NCBI GenBank assembly: GCA_947452905.1
Contig: CANGEP010000011.1
Location: 1 to 59,773 of the forward strand
DNA: 59,773 bases
Direction of reading: 5' to 3'
From: Bacteroidota bacterium
Lineage (GTDB): Bacteria > Bacteroidota > Bacteroidia > Chitinophagales > Chitinophagaceae
Part shown: piece by piece, positions 36,223-46,035 of the stretch
Layout: every line of letters begins with the position of its first letter
How positions within the stretch are numbered: the stretch's first letter is position 1
Translations under genes and position numbers: made by a program
The notes under the pieces: model-generated
What the model saw: the letters and a program-made list of their open reading frames with translations, nothing else
Told to the model about the DNA's origin: nothing
Databases searched by the model: none

Positions 36223-36495
36223 TTACTTCTTCTTGGTAGCAACGGCTTTAACAGCAGTATGTTTAGCTAATTTGCTCTTTAAGTTAGCAGCTTTGTTTTT
36301 GTGGATAATTCCACGTTTTGCTAATTTATCGATTTGAGAGATGATATTTGGTAATTTCTCATCATAAGCTTTTTGCTCTTCGATCGTTTTTAAATCACGA
36401 ATAGCGTTACGAGTTGTTTTACCATAATAACGGTTTCTATCGCGACGTTTAGTTGCTTGTCTTACATCTTTTTTGGTAGCCGAGTGATTTGCCAT
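36223..36495 (-). CDS. rpsT: 30S ribosomal protein S20
   Basis: 90 residues, rich in Lys and Arg, with the S20 opening MANHSATKKDVRQATKRRDRN and the later RGIIHKNKAANLKSKL. It binds 16S rRNA early in small-subunit assembly. It forms a single-gene transcript between the promoter box at 36519 and the terminator at 36164. Confidence 0.97.
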   Translation of the reverse strand: MANHSATKKDVRQATKRRDRNRYYGKTTRNAIRDLKTIEEQKAYDEKLPNIISQIDKLAKRGIIHKNKAANLKSKLAKHTAVKAVATKKK

Positions 36496-36518
36496 GTACT
36501 ATTTAATTTTCAGGAGGG

Positions 36519-36526
36519 CAAAGGTA
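36519..36526 (-). promoter_or_regulatory. rpsT promoter -7 box
   Basis: The minus strand reads TACCTTTG, a perfect TAnnTTTG, 24 bases upstream of the rpsT start. No matching -33 box is evident. Confidence 0.5.
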
Positions 36527-36775
36527 AGGTAAGAAGGCTAATAATTAAAATTAAAATGAAAAAAAATACAAAAACAATGTAATAAACTGATAATCAATAT
36601 ATTATGTAAAAATCGATATTTTCTATCTCTTTGTGAATGAAGGGATTAAAGTAAACCTAAATGTAGGTTAACGATTTCGGAAATTTGTAAGCTGTTTTGC
36701 TCATTTTTTCATTTATAATCAGGCATTTAACCCGATATTTGCGCTCCGTAATCTAACATCAAGCAAGCATTTTTC

Positions 36776-39538
36776 ATGAAGGATTTTTCATACATCACCA
36801 ATTCTCATCCTTCCTTTATAGAAGGGATGTACCAACAATTTGTTCAAGACCCAGCATCCATTGATCCTGACTTAAAAAAATTTTTTGAAGGGTTTGATTT
36901 TGCCATGCAAAATGGAAGTTCTATAAATGTAGTTGAAAACAATAATCAATCCAATGGAGTAAAGGTGGATAGTATCACGGATACTAATTGGAAAAAAGAA
37001 ATTAGTGTTTACCGTTTAATATTAGGCTATCGCAATAAAGGCCATTTAATTGCCACTACTAATCCCATCAGAGAAAGAAAAGATCGTCATGCCAATTTAG
37101 ATTTATCTTTTTTTGGTTTATCCGAAGCCGACTTAAGTAGTTCATTTAAAGTGGGCGAACTTATAGGATTAGGAACTACTAGTTTACAAAATATTATAAC
37201 GCATTTACAAAAATCTTATGCCCATAATATTGGCATTGAATATAAATATATTTCGGATCAAGAAAAAATTGATTGGCTAACCAATGAGATGGAGCACAAT
37301 TTTTCGGAGCCTATTGCTATTGATCAAAAAAAGCGTATCCTCGAAAAATTAAATCAGGGTGTGATTTTTGAAAAATTTTTACACACTAAATATATTGGTC
37401 AAAAAAGATTTTCCTTAGAAGGGGGAGAGAGTACTATTGCTGCATTAGATGCCATCATTAACACTGCTTCAGATAAAGGAGTACAAGAAGTGGTCATAGG
37501 TATGGCACATCGTGGCCGTTTAAATGTACTTGCCAATATCATGGGCAAAACCTATGAACAAATTTTTAGTGAATTTGAAGGAACAGCAGTGCTAGATCAA
37601 ACTATGGGTAGTGGTGATGTAAAATATCACATGGGCTACAGTTCTGAGGTAGAGACAGCTAATGCAAAACAAGTTCATTTAAAACTCATGCAAAATCCTT
37701 CTCACTTAGAAGCAGTTGATCCAGTAGTGCTTGGATTTGCAAGAGCGAAAGCCGATGTTTTATATGAAAATAATTTCAATAAGGTATTACCCATATTAAT
37801 TCATGGGGATGCTTCTGTAGCTGGACAAGGTATTGTGTATGAGATTTTACAAATGTGTGATTTAAATGGGTACCACACTGGAGGTACCATACATTTTGTA
37901 ATTAATAATCAAATTGGTTTTACCACCGATTTTGATGATGCAAGAAGTGCTAACTATTGTACTTCGGTAGCTGCCATGGTGCAAGCGCCGGTTTTGCATG
38001 TGAACGGAGATGATGCCGAAGCGGTTTACAAAGCCGTAGTAATAGCAACTAAATATCGTCAAGCTTTTCAGAAAGATATTTTTGTGGATATGGTTTGTTA
38101 TCGTAAACATGGACACAACGAAGGCGACGATCCAAAATACACGCAACCACAATTATACAGCTTGATTGAAAAACATAAAAATCCAAGAGAGATTTATGTA
38201 GAGTTTTTATTAAAAAACGGAGAAGCTGATGCACAGAATTTAGCGAAAGAAATGGAGCAAAAATTTTGGTCCGATTTGCAAGCTCGATTAGAAGAAGTAA
38301 AACAAAATCCGCTTCCTTATAAATACCAAGCACCCGAAATTGCTTGGAAGGCTATGCAAAAAGCAAAGGCCGAAGATTTTGTTAGTTCCCCCGATACATC
38401 CATTAGTACCGACAAAGCAAAATATATTTTTAATGCACTAATGAAATGGCCAGAAAATTTTTCGCCATTAAAAAAAGTGGAAAAATTATTGCAAGAAAAA
38501 ATTAAACTTTTTGAAACCGAAAATAAGATTGATTGGGCCACCGGCGAGTTGATGGCTTATGCATCCTTATTAAGTGAAGGAAAAACGGTAAGAATGAGTG
38601 GGCAAGATGTAAAACGTGGTACATTTAGTCATCGTCATGCGGTTTTGTTTGACGAAAATACAAACGAACAATATTGCAGACTAGACAACATAACAAAAGA
38701 GCAACAGCCCTTTAGAGTGTATAATTCACTGTTAAGTGAATATGGAGTTTTGGGTTTTGAATATGGATATGCTTTAGCGAATGCCAATGCATTGGTTATT
38801 TGGGAAGCTCAATTTGGTGATTTCTCTAATGGTGCACAAACTATCATAGATCAATTTATAGCTGCGGGTGAACAAAAATGGCAAAGACAAAATGGAGTTG
38901 TAATGTTATTGCCACATGGTTATGAAGGTCAAGGTCCTGAACATAGTAGTGCAAGATTAGAGCGATACTTGCAATTATGTGCCGAATATAATTTGATCAT
39001 TACTAATATTACCACTGCTGCAAATTTATTTCATGCTTTAAGACGTCAATTAACATGGAATTTCAGAAAACCCATGATTAATTTTTCGCCTAAAGGTTAT
39101 TTAAGAAGTCCTTGGACTTTTAGTGATGTAAAAGAATTTACAGAAGGTGGGTTTAAAGAAGTAATTGATGACCCCTTTGTGCAAAATGCAGAAGGGGTGA
39201 ACAAAGTTTTATTTTGTACAGGTAAGATATATTATGAATTAGCTGAAAAACAAAAAGCAGAAAACAGAACCGATATTGCGATTGTTAGATTGGAACAAAT
39301 TTATCCTTTACCTGCAGCACAATTAACGAGTATTCAGCAAAAATATGGTAAAGCAATTTGGTTCTGGGTGCAGGAAGAGCCTATGAATATGGGAGCGGCA
39401 AGTTTCTTACAAATGAATTTAAAGACCCTTAAATTTGGCGTTATAAGTAGACAAGCAAGTGCCTCTACTGCAACAGGCTATATGAAAGTGCACACCAAAG
39501 AACAAGCAGAAATTTTAAATAAAGCGTTTTCTATCTAA
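36776..39538 (+). CDS. sucA: 2-oxoglutarate dehydrogenase E1 component
   Basis: 920 residues, full length. N-terminal motif FIEGMYQQFVQDPASIDPDLKKFFEGF is the E2-tethering region. Thiamine-diphosphate domain motifs are GMAHRGRLNVLAN, GDASVAGQGIVYE and CYRKHGHNEGDDPKYTQP; the C-terminal transketolase-like part has FGDFSNGAQTIIDQF and LLPHGYEGQGPEHSSARLERYLQ. It decarboxylates 2-oxoglutarate in the TCA cycle and passes the succinyl group to the E2 encoded 10 bases downstream. The 280-base region before it shows no clear promoter or structure. Confidence 0.97.
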   Translation: MKDFSYITNSHPSFIEGMYQQFVQDPASIDPDLKKFFEGFDFAMQNGSSINVVENNNQSNGVKVDSITDTNWKKEISVYRLILGYRNKGHLIATTNPIRERKDRHANLDLSFFGLSEADLSSSFKVGELIGLGTTSLQNIITHLQKSYAHNIGIEYKYISDQEKIDWLTNEMEHNFSEPIAIDQKKRILEKLNQGVIFEKFLHTKYIGQKRFSLEGGESTIAALDAIINTASDKGVQEVVIGMAHRGRLNVLANIMGKTYEQIFSEFEGTAVLDQTMGSGDVKYHMGYSSEVETANAKQVHLKLMQNPSHLEAVDPVVLGFARAKADVLYENNFNKVLPILIHGDASVAGQGIVYEILQMCDLNGYHTGGTIHFVINNQIGFTTDFDDARSANYCTSVAAMVQAPVLHVNGDDAEAVYKAVVIATKYRQAFQKDIFVDMVCYRKHGHNEGDDPKYTQPQLYSLIEKHKNPREIYVEFLLKNGEADAQNLAKEMEQKFWSDLQARLEEVKQNPLPYKYQAPEIAWKAMQKAKAEDFVSSPDTSISTDKAKYIFNALMKWPENFSPLKKVEKLLQEKIKLFETENKIDWATGELMAYASLLSEGKTVRMSGQDVKRGTFSHRHAVLFDENTNEQYCRLDNITKEQQPFRVYNSLLSEYGVLGFEYGYALANANALVIWEAQFGDFSNGAQTIIDQFIAAGEQKWQRQNGVVMLLPHGYEGQGPEHSSARLERYLQLCAEYNLIITNITTAANLFHALRRQLTWNFRKPMINFSPKGYLRSPWTFSDVKEFTEGGFKEVIDDPFVQNAEGVNKVLFCTGKIYYELAEKQKAENRTDIAIVRLEQIYPLPAAQLTSIQQKYGKAIWFWVQEEPMNMGAASFLQMNLKTLKFGVISRQASASTATGYMKVHTKEQAEILNKAFSI

Positions 39539-39548
39539 ATAATAAATT

Positions 39549-40757
39549 ATGATTTCTATTAAAGTGCCAACCGTTGGAGAATCAATTACCGAAGTCACAT
39601 TGTTAAAATGGACAAAGAAGCAAGGAACATGGGTAGAACGTGACGAAGTGATTGCCGAATTAGAGTCTGAAAAAGCAACTTTTGAAGTAAACGCCGAACA
39701 AGCAGGCGTTTTACATCATAAAGCCACAGAGGGAGATAGTATTTTAATTGGCGATATATTAGCGGATATTGATGAAACTGCGCCCAAGCCTGCAGAGGCC
39801 ATTGTTGCAGAAGTGCCTAAAGCAGCAGCACCTGTAAGTGAAGCACCGGTAACAGCAGTGCCTAACAATATAAAAGCAACACCTGTTGCTGCGGCCATTA
39901 TTGCAGATAAAAAAGTGGATGCACAGCAAATTAAGCCAAGTGGCTATGCAGGAAAAATAACCAAGACAGATGTTTTAGACGCGTTAAATAATCCAGGAAA
40001 AACAAATTTCCCTGGTCAGGAATTGTTTTCTCGCAATGTACGTGCCGAAAAAATGAGTAATCTGCGTAAAACGATCAGTCGTCGTTTGGTAGAAGCAAAA
40101 AATACTACGGCTATGCTCACTACTTTTAACGAAGTAGATATGACTGCTATCATGCAAATAAGAAAACAGTTTAAAGATAAATTTAAAGAAGCCCATGGGG
40201 TTAATTTAGGATTCATGAGCTTTTTTACCAAAGCTTGTGCTATTGCATTAACTGAGTGGCCAACCGTAAATGCTTTTATTGATGGTGATCAACTATTATA
40301 TCATGATTACGCCGATATTAGTATTGCAGTGAGTACACCTAGAGGTTTAACGGTACCAGTAATTCGCAATGTAGAAAGTTTAAGCATGGCAGGCATTGAG
40401 AAAAAAGTAATAGAACTTGCTGGAAAGGCGAGAGATAGTAAACTTACAGCAGAAGAATTAACAGGAGGAACTTTTACCATTACCAACGGCGGTGTTTTTG
40501 GAAGTTTAATGAGCACCCCCATCATCAATATTCCACAGTCTGCTATTTTAGGTATGCATAAAATTCAAGATCGTCCAATGGCCGTGAATGGTGAAGTGAA
40601 AATATTGCCAATGATGTACCTAGCACTAAGCTATGATCATCGTATTATTGATGGACGTGAAAGTGTTGGATTTTTAGTGCGCGTAAAAGAGTTATTAGAA
40701 AATCCAGCCCTTTTATTAATTGGAAAAGATCCAGTAGCAAGTTTATTAGAACTCTAA
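39549..40757 (+). CDS. sucB: 2-oxoglutarate dehydrogenase E2 (dihydrolipoyl succinyltransferase)
   Basis: 402 residues. A single lipoyl domain (1-77) has the lipoylated Lys in [11 protein letters not shown]. An Ala/Pro/Val-rich linker leads to the E1/E3-binding domain (about 112-150, [15 protein letters not shown]...[15 protein letters not shown]). The catalytic domain ends with [15 protein letters not shown], containing the active-site His. It accepts the succinyl group from SucA and makes succinyl-CoA. Its stop codon shares one base with the ATG of the methyltransferase gene. Confidence 0.97.
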   Translation: MISIKVPTVGESITEVTLLKWTKKQGTWVERDEVIAELESEKATFEVNAEQAGVLHHKATEGDSILIGDILADIDETAPKPAEAIVAEVPKAAAPVSEAPVTAVPNNIKATPVAAAIIADKKVDAQQIKPSGYAGKITKTDVLDALNNPGKTNFPGQELFSRNVRAEKMSNLRKTISRRLVEAKNTTAMLTTFNEVDMTAIMQIRKQFKDKFKEAHGVNLGFMSFFTKACAIALTEWPTVNAFIDGDQLLYHDYADISIAVSTPRGLTVPVIRNVESLSMAGIEKKVIELAGKARDSKLTAEELTGGTFTITNGGVFGSLMSTPIINIPQSAILGMHKIQDRPMAVNGEVKILPMMYLALSYDHRIIDGRESVGFLVRVKELLENPALLLIGKDPVASLLEL

Positions 40758-41755
40758 TGCATCACGCGGTACATAAAGATATTGCTAGAAAATTAGTAAG
40801 CGATTATAAAGGCCAAGAGCCCTTTGCTTCTTATATCAAAAAATATTTTGCTGCCAATAAAAAACATGGTAGCCGAGATCGAAAAACAATTAGTGAATTA
40901 TGTTATGAAGCATTCAGAAAATTAGCCACACAATTTCCTTTAGCCGGTTCTATTTCAAAGCAAATTAACGCATCTGTTTTCATTGCCTCACATCAAATAC
41001 AGCCCTTGCTTTTTATACGCATTAGACCATGGCAAAAAGAAAAAGTTATAGCTAAATTGAATCAAGCACAAATTGAGTATAAAGAAATTGGGATAGATGC
41101 ATTGTCTTTTGCCAATACTACTTCCTTGCAAAATATTTTAGAGCTAGATAAGGAAGCGGTTATCCAAGATCTTAATTCTCAAGCATTATCAATATTATTA
41201 GCAAAGGTTCCTACAAGTATGGATCATGTAACAACAGTTTGGGATTGTTGTGCAGCGAGTGGGGGAAAAACAATTTTAATGTTTGACTACATGAATAATA
41301 TACAAATTCATGTTTCTGATATTAGAGATTCTATTTTAAACAATTGTGATAAAAGATTACAGGCAGCTTCTATTCGACCAGCCTCTATTCAAGAAATAGA
41401 TTTAACCCAAGAATTTAGTATTAAAAAGCAATTCGATTTTGTTTTTGCCGACCTCCCTTGTTCTGGAAGTGGAACTTGGGGTAGAACACCTGAGCAGTTG
41501 CAATATTTTACGGCTCCTCAATTAGAGAAGTTTATAAAGCTACAAACAACTATACTTAACAATATTATCCCCACCCTTAAAGTAGGAGGGCATATTTTAA
41601 TAGCTACTTGTTCGGTTTACGAAAATGAAAATGAACAACAAGTAGATAAATTAGTAGCTACTGGCCTTTTTGAATTAATAGATCAACAATATTTTAAAGG
41701 CTATGAAAAGCAAGCTGATACTTTATTTGGTGCTTTATTAAAGAGAATTAAATAA
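40757..41755 (+). CDS. RsmB/NOL1-family RNA (cytosine-C5) methyltransferase
   Basis: 332 residues. The SAM-binding loop is DCCAASGGKT (163-172, Ser in place of the usual Pro). The two catalytic Cys are C235 in ADLPCSGSG and C285 in ATCSVYENE, the pattern of m5C RNA methyltransferases. It resembles RsmB but lacks the N-terminal NusB-like domain, so the 16S rRNA position is uncertain. It overlaps sucB by one base at its start and the convergent mnmA by eight bases at its end. Confidence 0.9.
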   Translation: MHHAVHKDIARKLVSDYKGQEPFASYIKKYFAANKKHGSRDRKTISELCYEAFRKLATQFPLAGSISKQINASVFIASHQIQPLLFIRIRPWQKEKVIAKLNQAQIEYKEIGIDALSFANTTSLQNILELDKEAVIQDLNSQALSILLAKVPTSMDHVTTVWDCCAASGGKTILMFDYMNNIQIHVSDIRDSILNNCDKRLQAASIRPASIQEIDLTQEFSIKKQFDFVFADLPCSGSGTWGRTPEQLQYFTAPQLEKFIKLQTTILNNIIPTLKVGGHILIATCSVYENENEQQVDKLVATGLFELIDQQYFKGYEKQADTLFGALLKRIK

Positions 41756-42851
41756 GTTTCCCACTCTGTATTATTCCTCCTGCCACCACATCGTCTCCTT
41801 CATAAAATACGGCACTTTGTCCCGGGGCTATACTTTTTACGTTTTCATAAAAGCGAGCTTGCACACCATTATCTGTATTTGATAATGTGCATAAAGCACC
41901 TGAATCCTTATATCTAATTTTAGCCATCAGGTCCATGGGTGCTGCCAAATGATCATATTTAATCCAGTTCAATTTTGCCACCAACATATCGTTTTGGTCT
42001 AAATCATTCTCGTCGCCAATCACCACTATATTTTTTACTGGATCAATGGCTGTAACATAGGCAGGTTTCCCTAAGGCAATTTCTAAACCTTTTCGTTGGC
42101 CAATCGTATAAAAAGGGTAGCCCTTGTGTTTGCCTAATCTTTTTCCTTTGGTATCTAAAAACCAACCACCATTTACTTTTTCTTCCAAACCTTCCACTCG
42201 TCTTTTTAAAAATCCACGGTAATCGTTATCGGGTACGAAGCAAATTTCATAGCTCTCACTTTTCTTTGCCAATTCTGGATACCCCATATCAATAGCCATT
42301 TGCTTGATGTCTTTTTTATGCATACCTCCTAAAGGTAAAATGGTACGACTCAATAAATCTTGGTCTACACCCCAAAGCACATAACTCTGATCCTTAGTTT
42401 CATCTAATCCTTTTGAAATAACATAACGTCCATTGGTATGTTGACGTACTTTGGCATAATGACCTGTAGCAATAAAATCGCATCCTAGTGCATCGGCTCT
42501 TTTTAGTAAAGCTCTCCATTTAATATGCGTATTACACATTACACAGGGATTAGGGGTGCGACCTGCCAAATATTCTTCTACAAAATTTTCGATTACAAAA
42601 TCGCCAAATTCATCTCGAATGTCTAATATATAATGAGGGAATCCGTTATTCACGGCTGCCATTCGTGCATCATTAAATGAGTCGATATTGCAGCAGCCTG
42701 TTTCTTTTCCATTGGTATTGCTGGTGGAGTAATCCCAGGTTTTCATGGTAATACCTACCACTTCGTAACCTTCATTATGCAGCATAAGTGCTGCTACTGT
42801 ACTATCTATTCCGCCGCTCATGGCGACTAATACTTTCCCTTTTTTACGCAT
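41748..42851 (-). CDS. mnmA: tRNA-specific 2-thiouridylase MnmA
   Basis: 367 residues. PP-loop AMSGGIDSTVAALML at the N terminus, nucleophile Cys in NPCVMCNTHIKW, second catalytic Cys in SYEICFVPD, and the QSYVLWG and GQRKGL motifs of the central domain. It thiolates uridine 34 of tRNAs for Lys, Glu and Gln. Canonical length and start. Its promoter box is at 42882-42889. Confidence 0.97.
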   Translation of the reverse strand: MRKKGKVLVAMSGGIDSTVAALMLHNEGYEVVGITMKTWDYSTSNTNGKETGCCNIDSFNDARMAAVNNGFPHYILDIRDEFGDFVIENFVEEYLAGRTPNPCVMCNTHIKWRALLKRADALGCDFIATGHYAKVRQHTNGRYVISKGLDETKDQSYVLWGVDQDLLSRTILPLGGMHKKDIKQMAIDMGYPELAKKSESYEICFVPDNDYRGFLKRRVEGLEEKVNGGWFLDTKGKRLGKHKGYPFYTIGQRKGLEIALGKPAYVTAIDPVKNIVVIGDENDLDQNDMLVAKLNWIKYDHLAAPMDLMAKIRYKDSGALCTLSNTDNGVQARFYENVKSIAPGQSAVFYEGDDVVAGGIIQSGKLI

Positions 42852-42881
42852 AGCTTTGGCCAGTTAAAAGTTGGCTTAGCA

Positions 42882-42889
42882 CAAAAGTA
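42882..42889 (-). promoter_or_regulatory. mnmA promoter -7 box
   Basis: Minus strand TACTTTTG, a perfect TAnnTTTG, 31 bases upstream of the mnmA start. Confidence 0.5.
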
Positions 42890-42936
42890 ACACATTAGGG
42901 CAGAGTTTGGCATTTTTGGGGGTAAATGGAGGGCTA

Positions 42937-42962
42937 ATTTTTCATTTCGAAAAACGAAAAAT
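42937..42962. promoter_or_regulatory. nested inverted repeats upstream of ssb
   Basis: Outer arms ATTTTTC (42937-42943) and GAAAAAT (42956-42962); inner palindrome TTTCG-AAAAA-CGAAA at 42945-42959. It lies about 40 bases before the ssb start and has no T-run. A regulator-binding site is possible, but A/T-rich arms of this kind can arise by chance. Confidence 0.4.
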
Positions 42963-43000
42963 ACTATCTTCACCTTCATATAACGACAAAATAATAGAAA

Positions 43001-43417
43001 ATGATAAAGTTACAAGTAATCGGAAATTTAGGAAAAGATGCCCTCGTTAACAACGTGAATGGCAAGTCAGTAATCAATTTTAATGTTGCACATACCGAAC
43101 GTTTTAAGGATGCGCAAGGAAATCAAAAAGACAGAACTACTTGGGTAGATTGTTCCTATTGGACAGATCGTACAGCAGTGGCTCCTTATTTAAAAAAGGG
43201 GACACAAGTATATGTGGAAGGAACACCTGATGTAAGAACTTATACTACTGCCGATGGACGAAATGGGTCTTCTTTAACCTTACGTATTTCTTCGGTACAA
43301 TTATTAGGTGCTAAACAAGGAGGAACTGCTGCACCCGATCAAAGTGCAGGTGCAAGTTATACACCTAGTGCTTCTCCCTCCACTGATGATGTGCCAATGG
43401 ATGATTTACCTTTTTAA
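43001..43417 (+). CDS. ssb: single-stranded DNA-binding protein
   Basis: 138 residues. OB-fold opening VIGNLGKDALVNNVNGKSVINFNVAHTE, then TTWVDCSYW and GTQVYVEGTPDVRTYTTADG. A flexible Ala/Ser/Pro-rich tail ends in the acidic tip DDVPMDDLPF that recruits partner proteins. Single gene between the promoter region with the inverted repeat and the terminator at 43443. Confidence 0.96.
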   Translation: MIKLQVIGNLGKDALVNNVNGKSVINFNVAHTERFKDAQGNQKDRTTWVDCSYWTDRTAVAPYLKKGTQVYVEGTPDVRTYTTADGRNGSSLTLRISSVQLLGAKQGGTAAPDQSAGASYTPSASPSTDDVPMDDLPF

Positions 43418-43442
43418 TGTTAATGTATAGTAATATAAAACT

Positions 43443-43470
43443 AAGGTGTGCTTCGGTACACCTTTTTTTT
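43443..43470 (+). terminator. terminator of ssb with UUCG tetraloop
   Basis: Stem AAGGTGTGC (43443-43451) / GTACACCTT (43456-43464) with one G-T pair, closed by the very stable C-TTCG-G loop, followed by eight T. Confidence 0.95.
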
Positions 43471-43474
43471 GTTT

Positions 43475-43482
43475 TAAATTTG
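43475..43482 (+). promoter_or_regulatory. -7 box of the Ldh-family gene
   Basis: TAAATTTG, a perfect TAnnTTTG, directly after the ssb terminator and seven bases before the ATG at 43490. Transcription would start at or within a few bases of the start codon, so the message may be leaderless. Confidence 0.45.
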
Positions 43483-43489
43483 TAGCAAT

Positions 43490-44572
43490 ATGAAAACGGA
43501 GACATTGTACACCTACACACATTTATATCAATTTGCATTATCCGTTTTTGAAAAAATGGGATGTAGTAATGAAGACGCAACTTTAGCAACCAGTGTTTTA
43601 TTGTCTGCCGACTTAAGAGGAATTGACAGTCATGGTATTGCTAGGTTGGTGGGTTATGTAAGGTTGTGGGAAGTAGGTCGTATAAATGTACATCCCAAAA
43701 TTTCGATTGTATATGAAACGCCTTCCACTGCTGTAGTAGATGGGGACAGAGGTTTAGGTTTAATAGTGGCGCCCAAAGCAATGCAAATAGCGATTGATAA
43801 AGCAAAGCAAGTGGGGACAGGTTGGGTAAGTGTAAAAAATAGCAATCATTTTGGCATTGCTGCTTATCATGCGATGATGGCATTGCATGAACAAATGATT
43901 GGAATGGCTATGACCAATGCTAGTGCTTTAGTAGCACCCACTTATGCGGCCGAAAAATTATTAGGAACAAATCCAATTGCAGTTGCTATACCGGCAGCAG
44001 AACAAGCTCCTTTTGTTGCTGATTTTGCAACCACCACTGCGGCCAATGGTAAATTAGAAATAGCACAAAGAAAAAATGAAAAAATTCCTTACGGATGGGC
44101 GCAGGATGAAAATGGTTTGCCTACGCAGGATGCACATATCTTAAAAAAAGGGGGTGCACTTTTGCCACTCGGCTCTGAAAAAGAATTAGGTAGCCATAAA
44201 GGATATGCTTTAGGAAGTATCGTAGATATTTTTTCGGGGGTTTTAAGTGGTGCCAGTTTTGGCCCTTGGGCACCTCCATTTCCAGCTTATGTTCCCATGC
44301 CAGAGAATATGCCAGGAGAGGGCTTAGGTCATTTTATGGGAGCCATGCGTATTGATGCTTTTAGACCAGCAACTGAGTTCACCAATAATATGGATCTATG
44401 GTTAAATCGTTTTAGAAATGCAATACCTGTAGAGGGGCAAGAAAAAGTATATGTGGCTGGTGATATAGAAAGAATATATGAAGCCGAAAGAATGAAAAAT
44501 GGGATTCCATTAGTGAATGAGGTGGTGGATGGCTTAAATGAGTTATCTACTAAATTCAAAATCGATTTTTAA
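43490..44572 (+). CDS. Ldh-family (malate/L-lactate-type) NAD(P)-dependent dehydrogenase
   Basis: 360 residues of the family unrelated to classical lactate dehydrogenase. Signatures: ADLRGIDSHGIARL with the catalytic His, VVDGDRGLGLIVA, VSVKNSNHFGIAAYHAM, NPIAVAIPA, and PLGSEKELGSHKGYALG. It reduces or oxidises 2-oxo/2-hydroxy acids such as malate, lactate or ureidoglycolate; the exact substrate cannot be read. No partner genes nearby. Confidence 0.9.
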   Translation: MKTETLYTYTHLYQFALSVFEKMGCSNEDATLATSVLLSADLRGIDSHGIARLVGYVRLWEVGRINVHPKISIVYETPSTAVVDGDRGLGLIVAPKAMQIAIDKAKQVGTGWVSVKNSNHFGIAAYHAMMALHEQMIGMAMTNASALVAPTYAAEKLLGTNPIAVAIPAAEQAPFVADFATTTAANGKLEIAQRKNEKIPYGWAQDENGLPTQDAHILKKGGALLPLGSEKELGSHKGYALGSIVDIFSGVLSGASFGPWAPPFPAYVPMPENMPGEGLGHFMGAMRIDAFRPATEFTNNMDLWLNRFRNAIPVEGQEKVYVAGDIERIYEAERMKNGIPLVNEVVDGLNELSTKFKIDF

Positions 44573-44604
44573 ATAAGACTAACGGCTGTTTGCGATTTCC
44601 TTTT

Positions 44605-44612
44605 TACCTTTG
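44605..44612 (+). promoter_or_regulatory. aspartate kinase promoter -7 box
   Basis: TACCTTTG, identical to the metX and rpsT boxes, 23 bases before the ATG at 44635. A TTTG at 44589-44592 is too close to be a standard -33 element. Confidence 0.45.
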
Positions 44613-44634
44613 ACCCTCCAAAAATAGACAAGTA

Positions 44635-45954
44635 ATGAAGATAATGAAGTTTGGTGGTACGAGTGTTGGAAAGCCAGAGCGCATGCATCAAGTATCACAA
44701 TTAATTACCCGCGACACAGAACCCACCATTGTTGTATTAAGTGCCTTAAGTGGAACCACTAATGCTTTGGTAGGTATAAGTGATTTTTTAGCAAAATCGG
44801 ATAAGCAAGGGGCTACTACTAAAATAGAAGAATTAGAAAAACATTATCGTTCATTTATCATTGAACTATTAAAGTCGGATGAGCTAAGAGATAAAGCCAA
44901 TGGAATTATTGACGAGCATTTTGAATTTTTAAAAATAACTCAGCGTATATCATTAAGTGATGCTTTAAATAAAGATATTTTAGCGCAGGGTGAACTTATG
45001 AGTACAAAATTATTTTCCTTGTATTTAGAACAAGAAAATATTGATCATGCTTTGATTCCTGCTTTAGAGTTTATGCGTTTGGATGTAAATGAAGAACCAG
45101 ACTTAGGAGTCATTAAAGAGAAAATTGCAGCAGTACTTTCGGCTCATTCCAATAAAAAATTATTTATTACTCAAGGATATATTTGTAGAAATTCGAAAGG
45201 TGAAGTAGATAATTTAAAAAGAGGAGGTAGTGATTACACTGCTTCATTAATTGCTGCAGCTGTAAAAGCATCTGTTTGTGAAATATGGACAGATATTGAT
45301 GGCATGCACAATAATGATCCGAGAGTGGTGGATAAAACAGTTGCCATTGAGCAGTTGAGTTTTGATGAGGCTGCGGAGCTAGCTTATTTTGGGGCTAAAA
45401 TTTTACATCCTACTTGTATTTGGCCTGCACAACAAGAAAACATTCCTGTTAAATTATTGAATACCATGCAGCCTTCTGCAGCTGGTACGGTTATCAAAAA
45501 AGAAGCCGGTAGTGTAGGGGTGAAGGCTGTAGCGGCTAAGGATGGTATTATAGCCGTAAAAATTAAAAGCAGCCGTATGCTATTGGCATATGGTTTTTTA
45601 AGAAAGATTTTTGAAGTATTTGAAAAATACAAAACACCCATTGATATGATAACTACTTCTGAAGTAGCTGTATCAGTAACTATTGATAGTGACGAACATT
45701 TAGCAGAGATAATTGCTGAATTAAATAATATTGCTTCTGTAGAAGTTGAGAAAGATCAAACCATTGTATCTATAGTAGGTAATGAAATAGCCCAAACCGA
45801 TTCAGTACTTACTAAATTGTTTGCAGCTATCAACGAAGTGCCAGTTACCATGGTAAGCTATGGTGGCAGCCCTCATAATATTTCTTTATTATTACCTAGC
45901 GCCTTTAAAACTAAAACGTTACAATTGGTAAATAAAGGTTTATTTAATTTATAA
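44635..45954 (+). CDS. lysC: aspartate kinase (monofunctional)
   Basis: 439 residues. The N-terminal kinase has MKFGGTSVGKPERM, VVLSALSGTTNALVGI, GELMSTKLFSLYL, GSDYTASLIAAAV and WTDIDGMHNNDPR. Two ACT domains follow from about residue 300 (AKDGIIAVKIKSSRML and TIVSIVGN), the usual site of feedback by lysine or threonine. It phosphorylates aspartate, the first step towards Lys, Met, Thr and the diaminopimelate wall precursor. Single gene, closed by the bidirectional terminator at 45982. Confidence 0.94.
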   Translation: MKIMKFGGTSVGKPERMHQVSQLITRDTEPTIVVLSALSGTTNALVGISDFLAKSDKQGATTKIEELEKHYRSFIIELLKSDELRDKANGIIDEHFEFLKITQRISLSDALNKDILAQGELMSTKLFSLYLEQENIDHALIPALEFMRLDVNEEPDLGVIKEKIAAVLSAHSNKKLFITQGYICRNSKGEVDNLKRGGSDYTASLIAAAVKASVCEIWTDIDGMHNNDPRVVDKTVAIEQLSFDEAAELAYFGAKILHPTCIWPAQQENIPVKLLNTMQPSAAGTVIKKEAGSVGVKAVAAKDGIIAVKIKSSRMLLAYGFLRKIFEVFEKYKTPIDMITTSEVAVSVTIDSDEHLAEIIAELNNIASVEVEKDQTIVSIVGNEIAQTDSVLTKLFAAINEVPVTMVSYGGSPHNISLLLPSAFKTKTLQLVNKGLFNL

Positions 45955-45981
45955 GCATTTTACTAAATTATTTTCATACAT

Positions 45982-46018
45982 AAAAAAAGAGCCAAATGAA
46001 AAATTTGGCTCTTTTTTT
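45982..46018. terminator. bidirectional terminator between lysC and queA
   Basis: Stem AGAGCCAAAT (45988-45997) / ATTTGGCTCT (46003-46012), loop GAAAA, extended by seven A and seven T that also pair. It serves both convergent genes. Confidence 0.95.
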
Positions 46019-46035
46019 ATGAGTAGTACAAAAAA

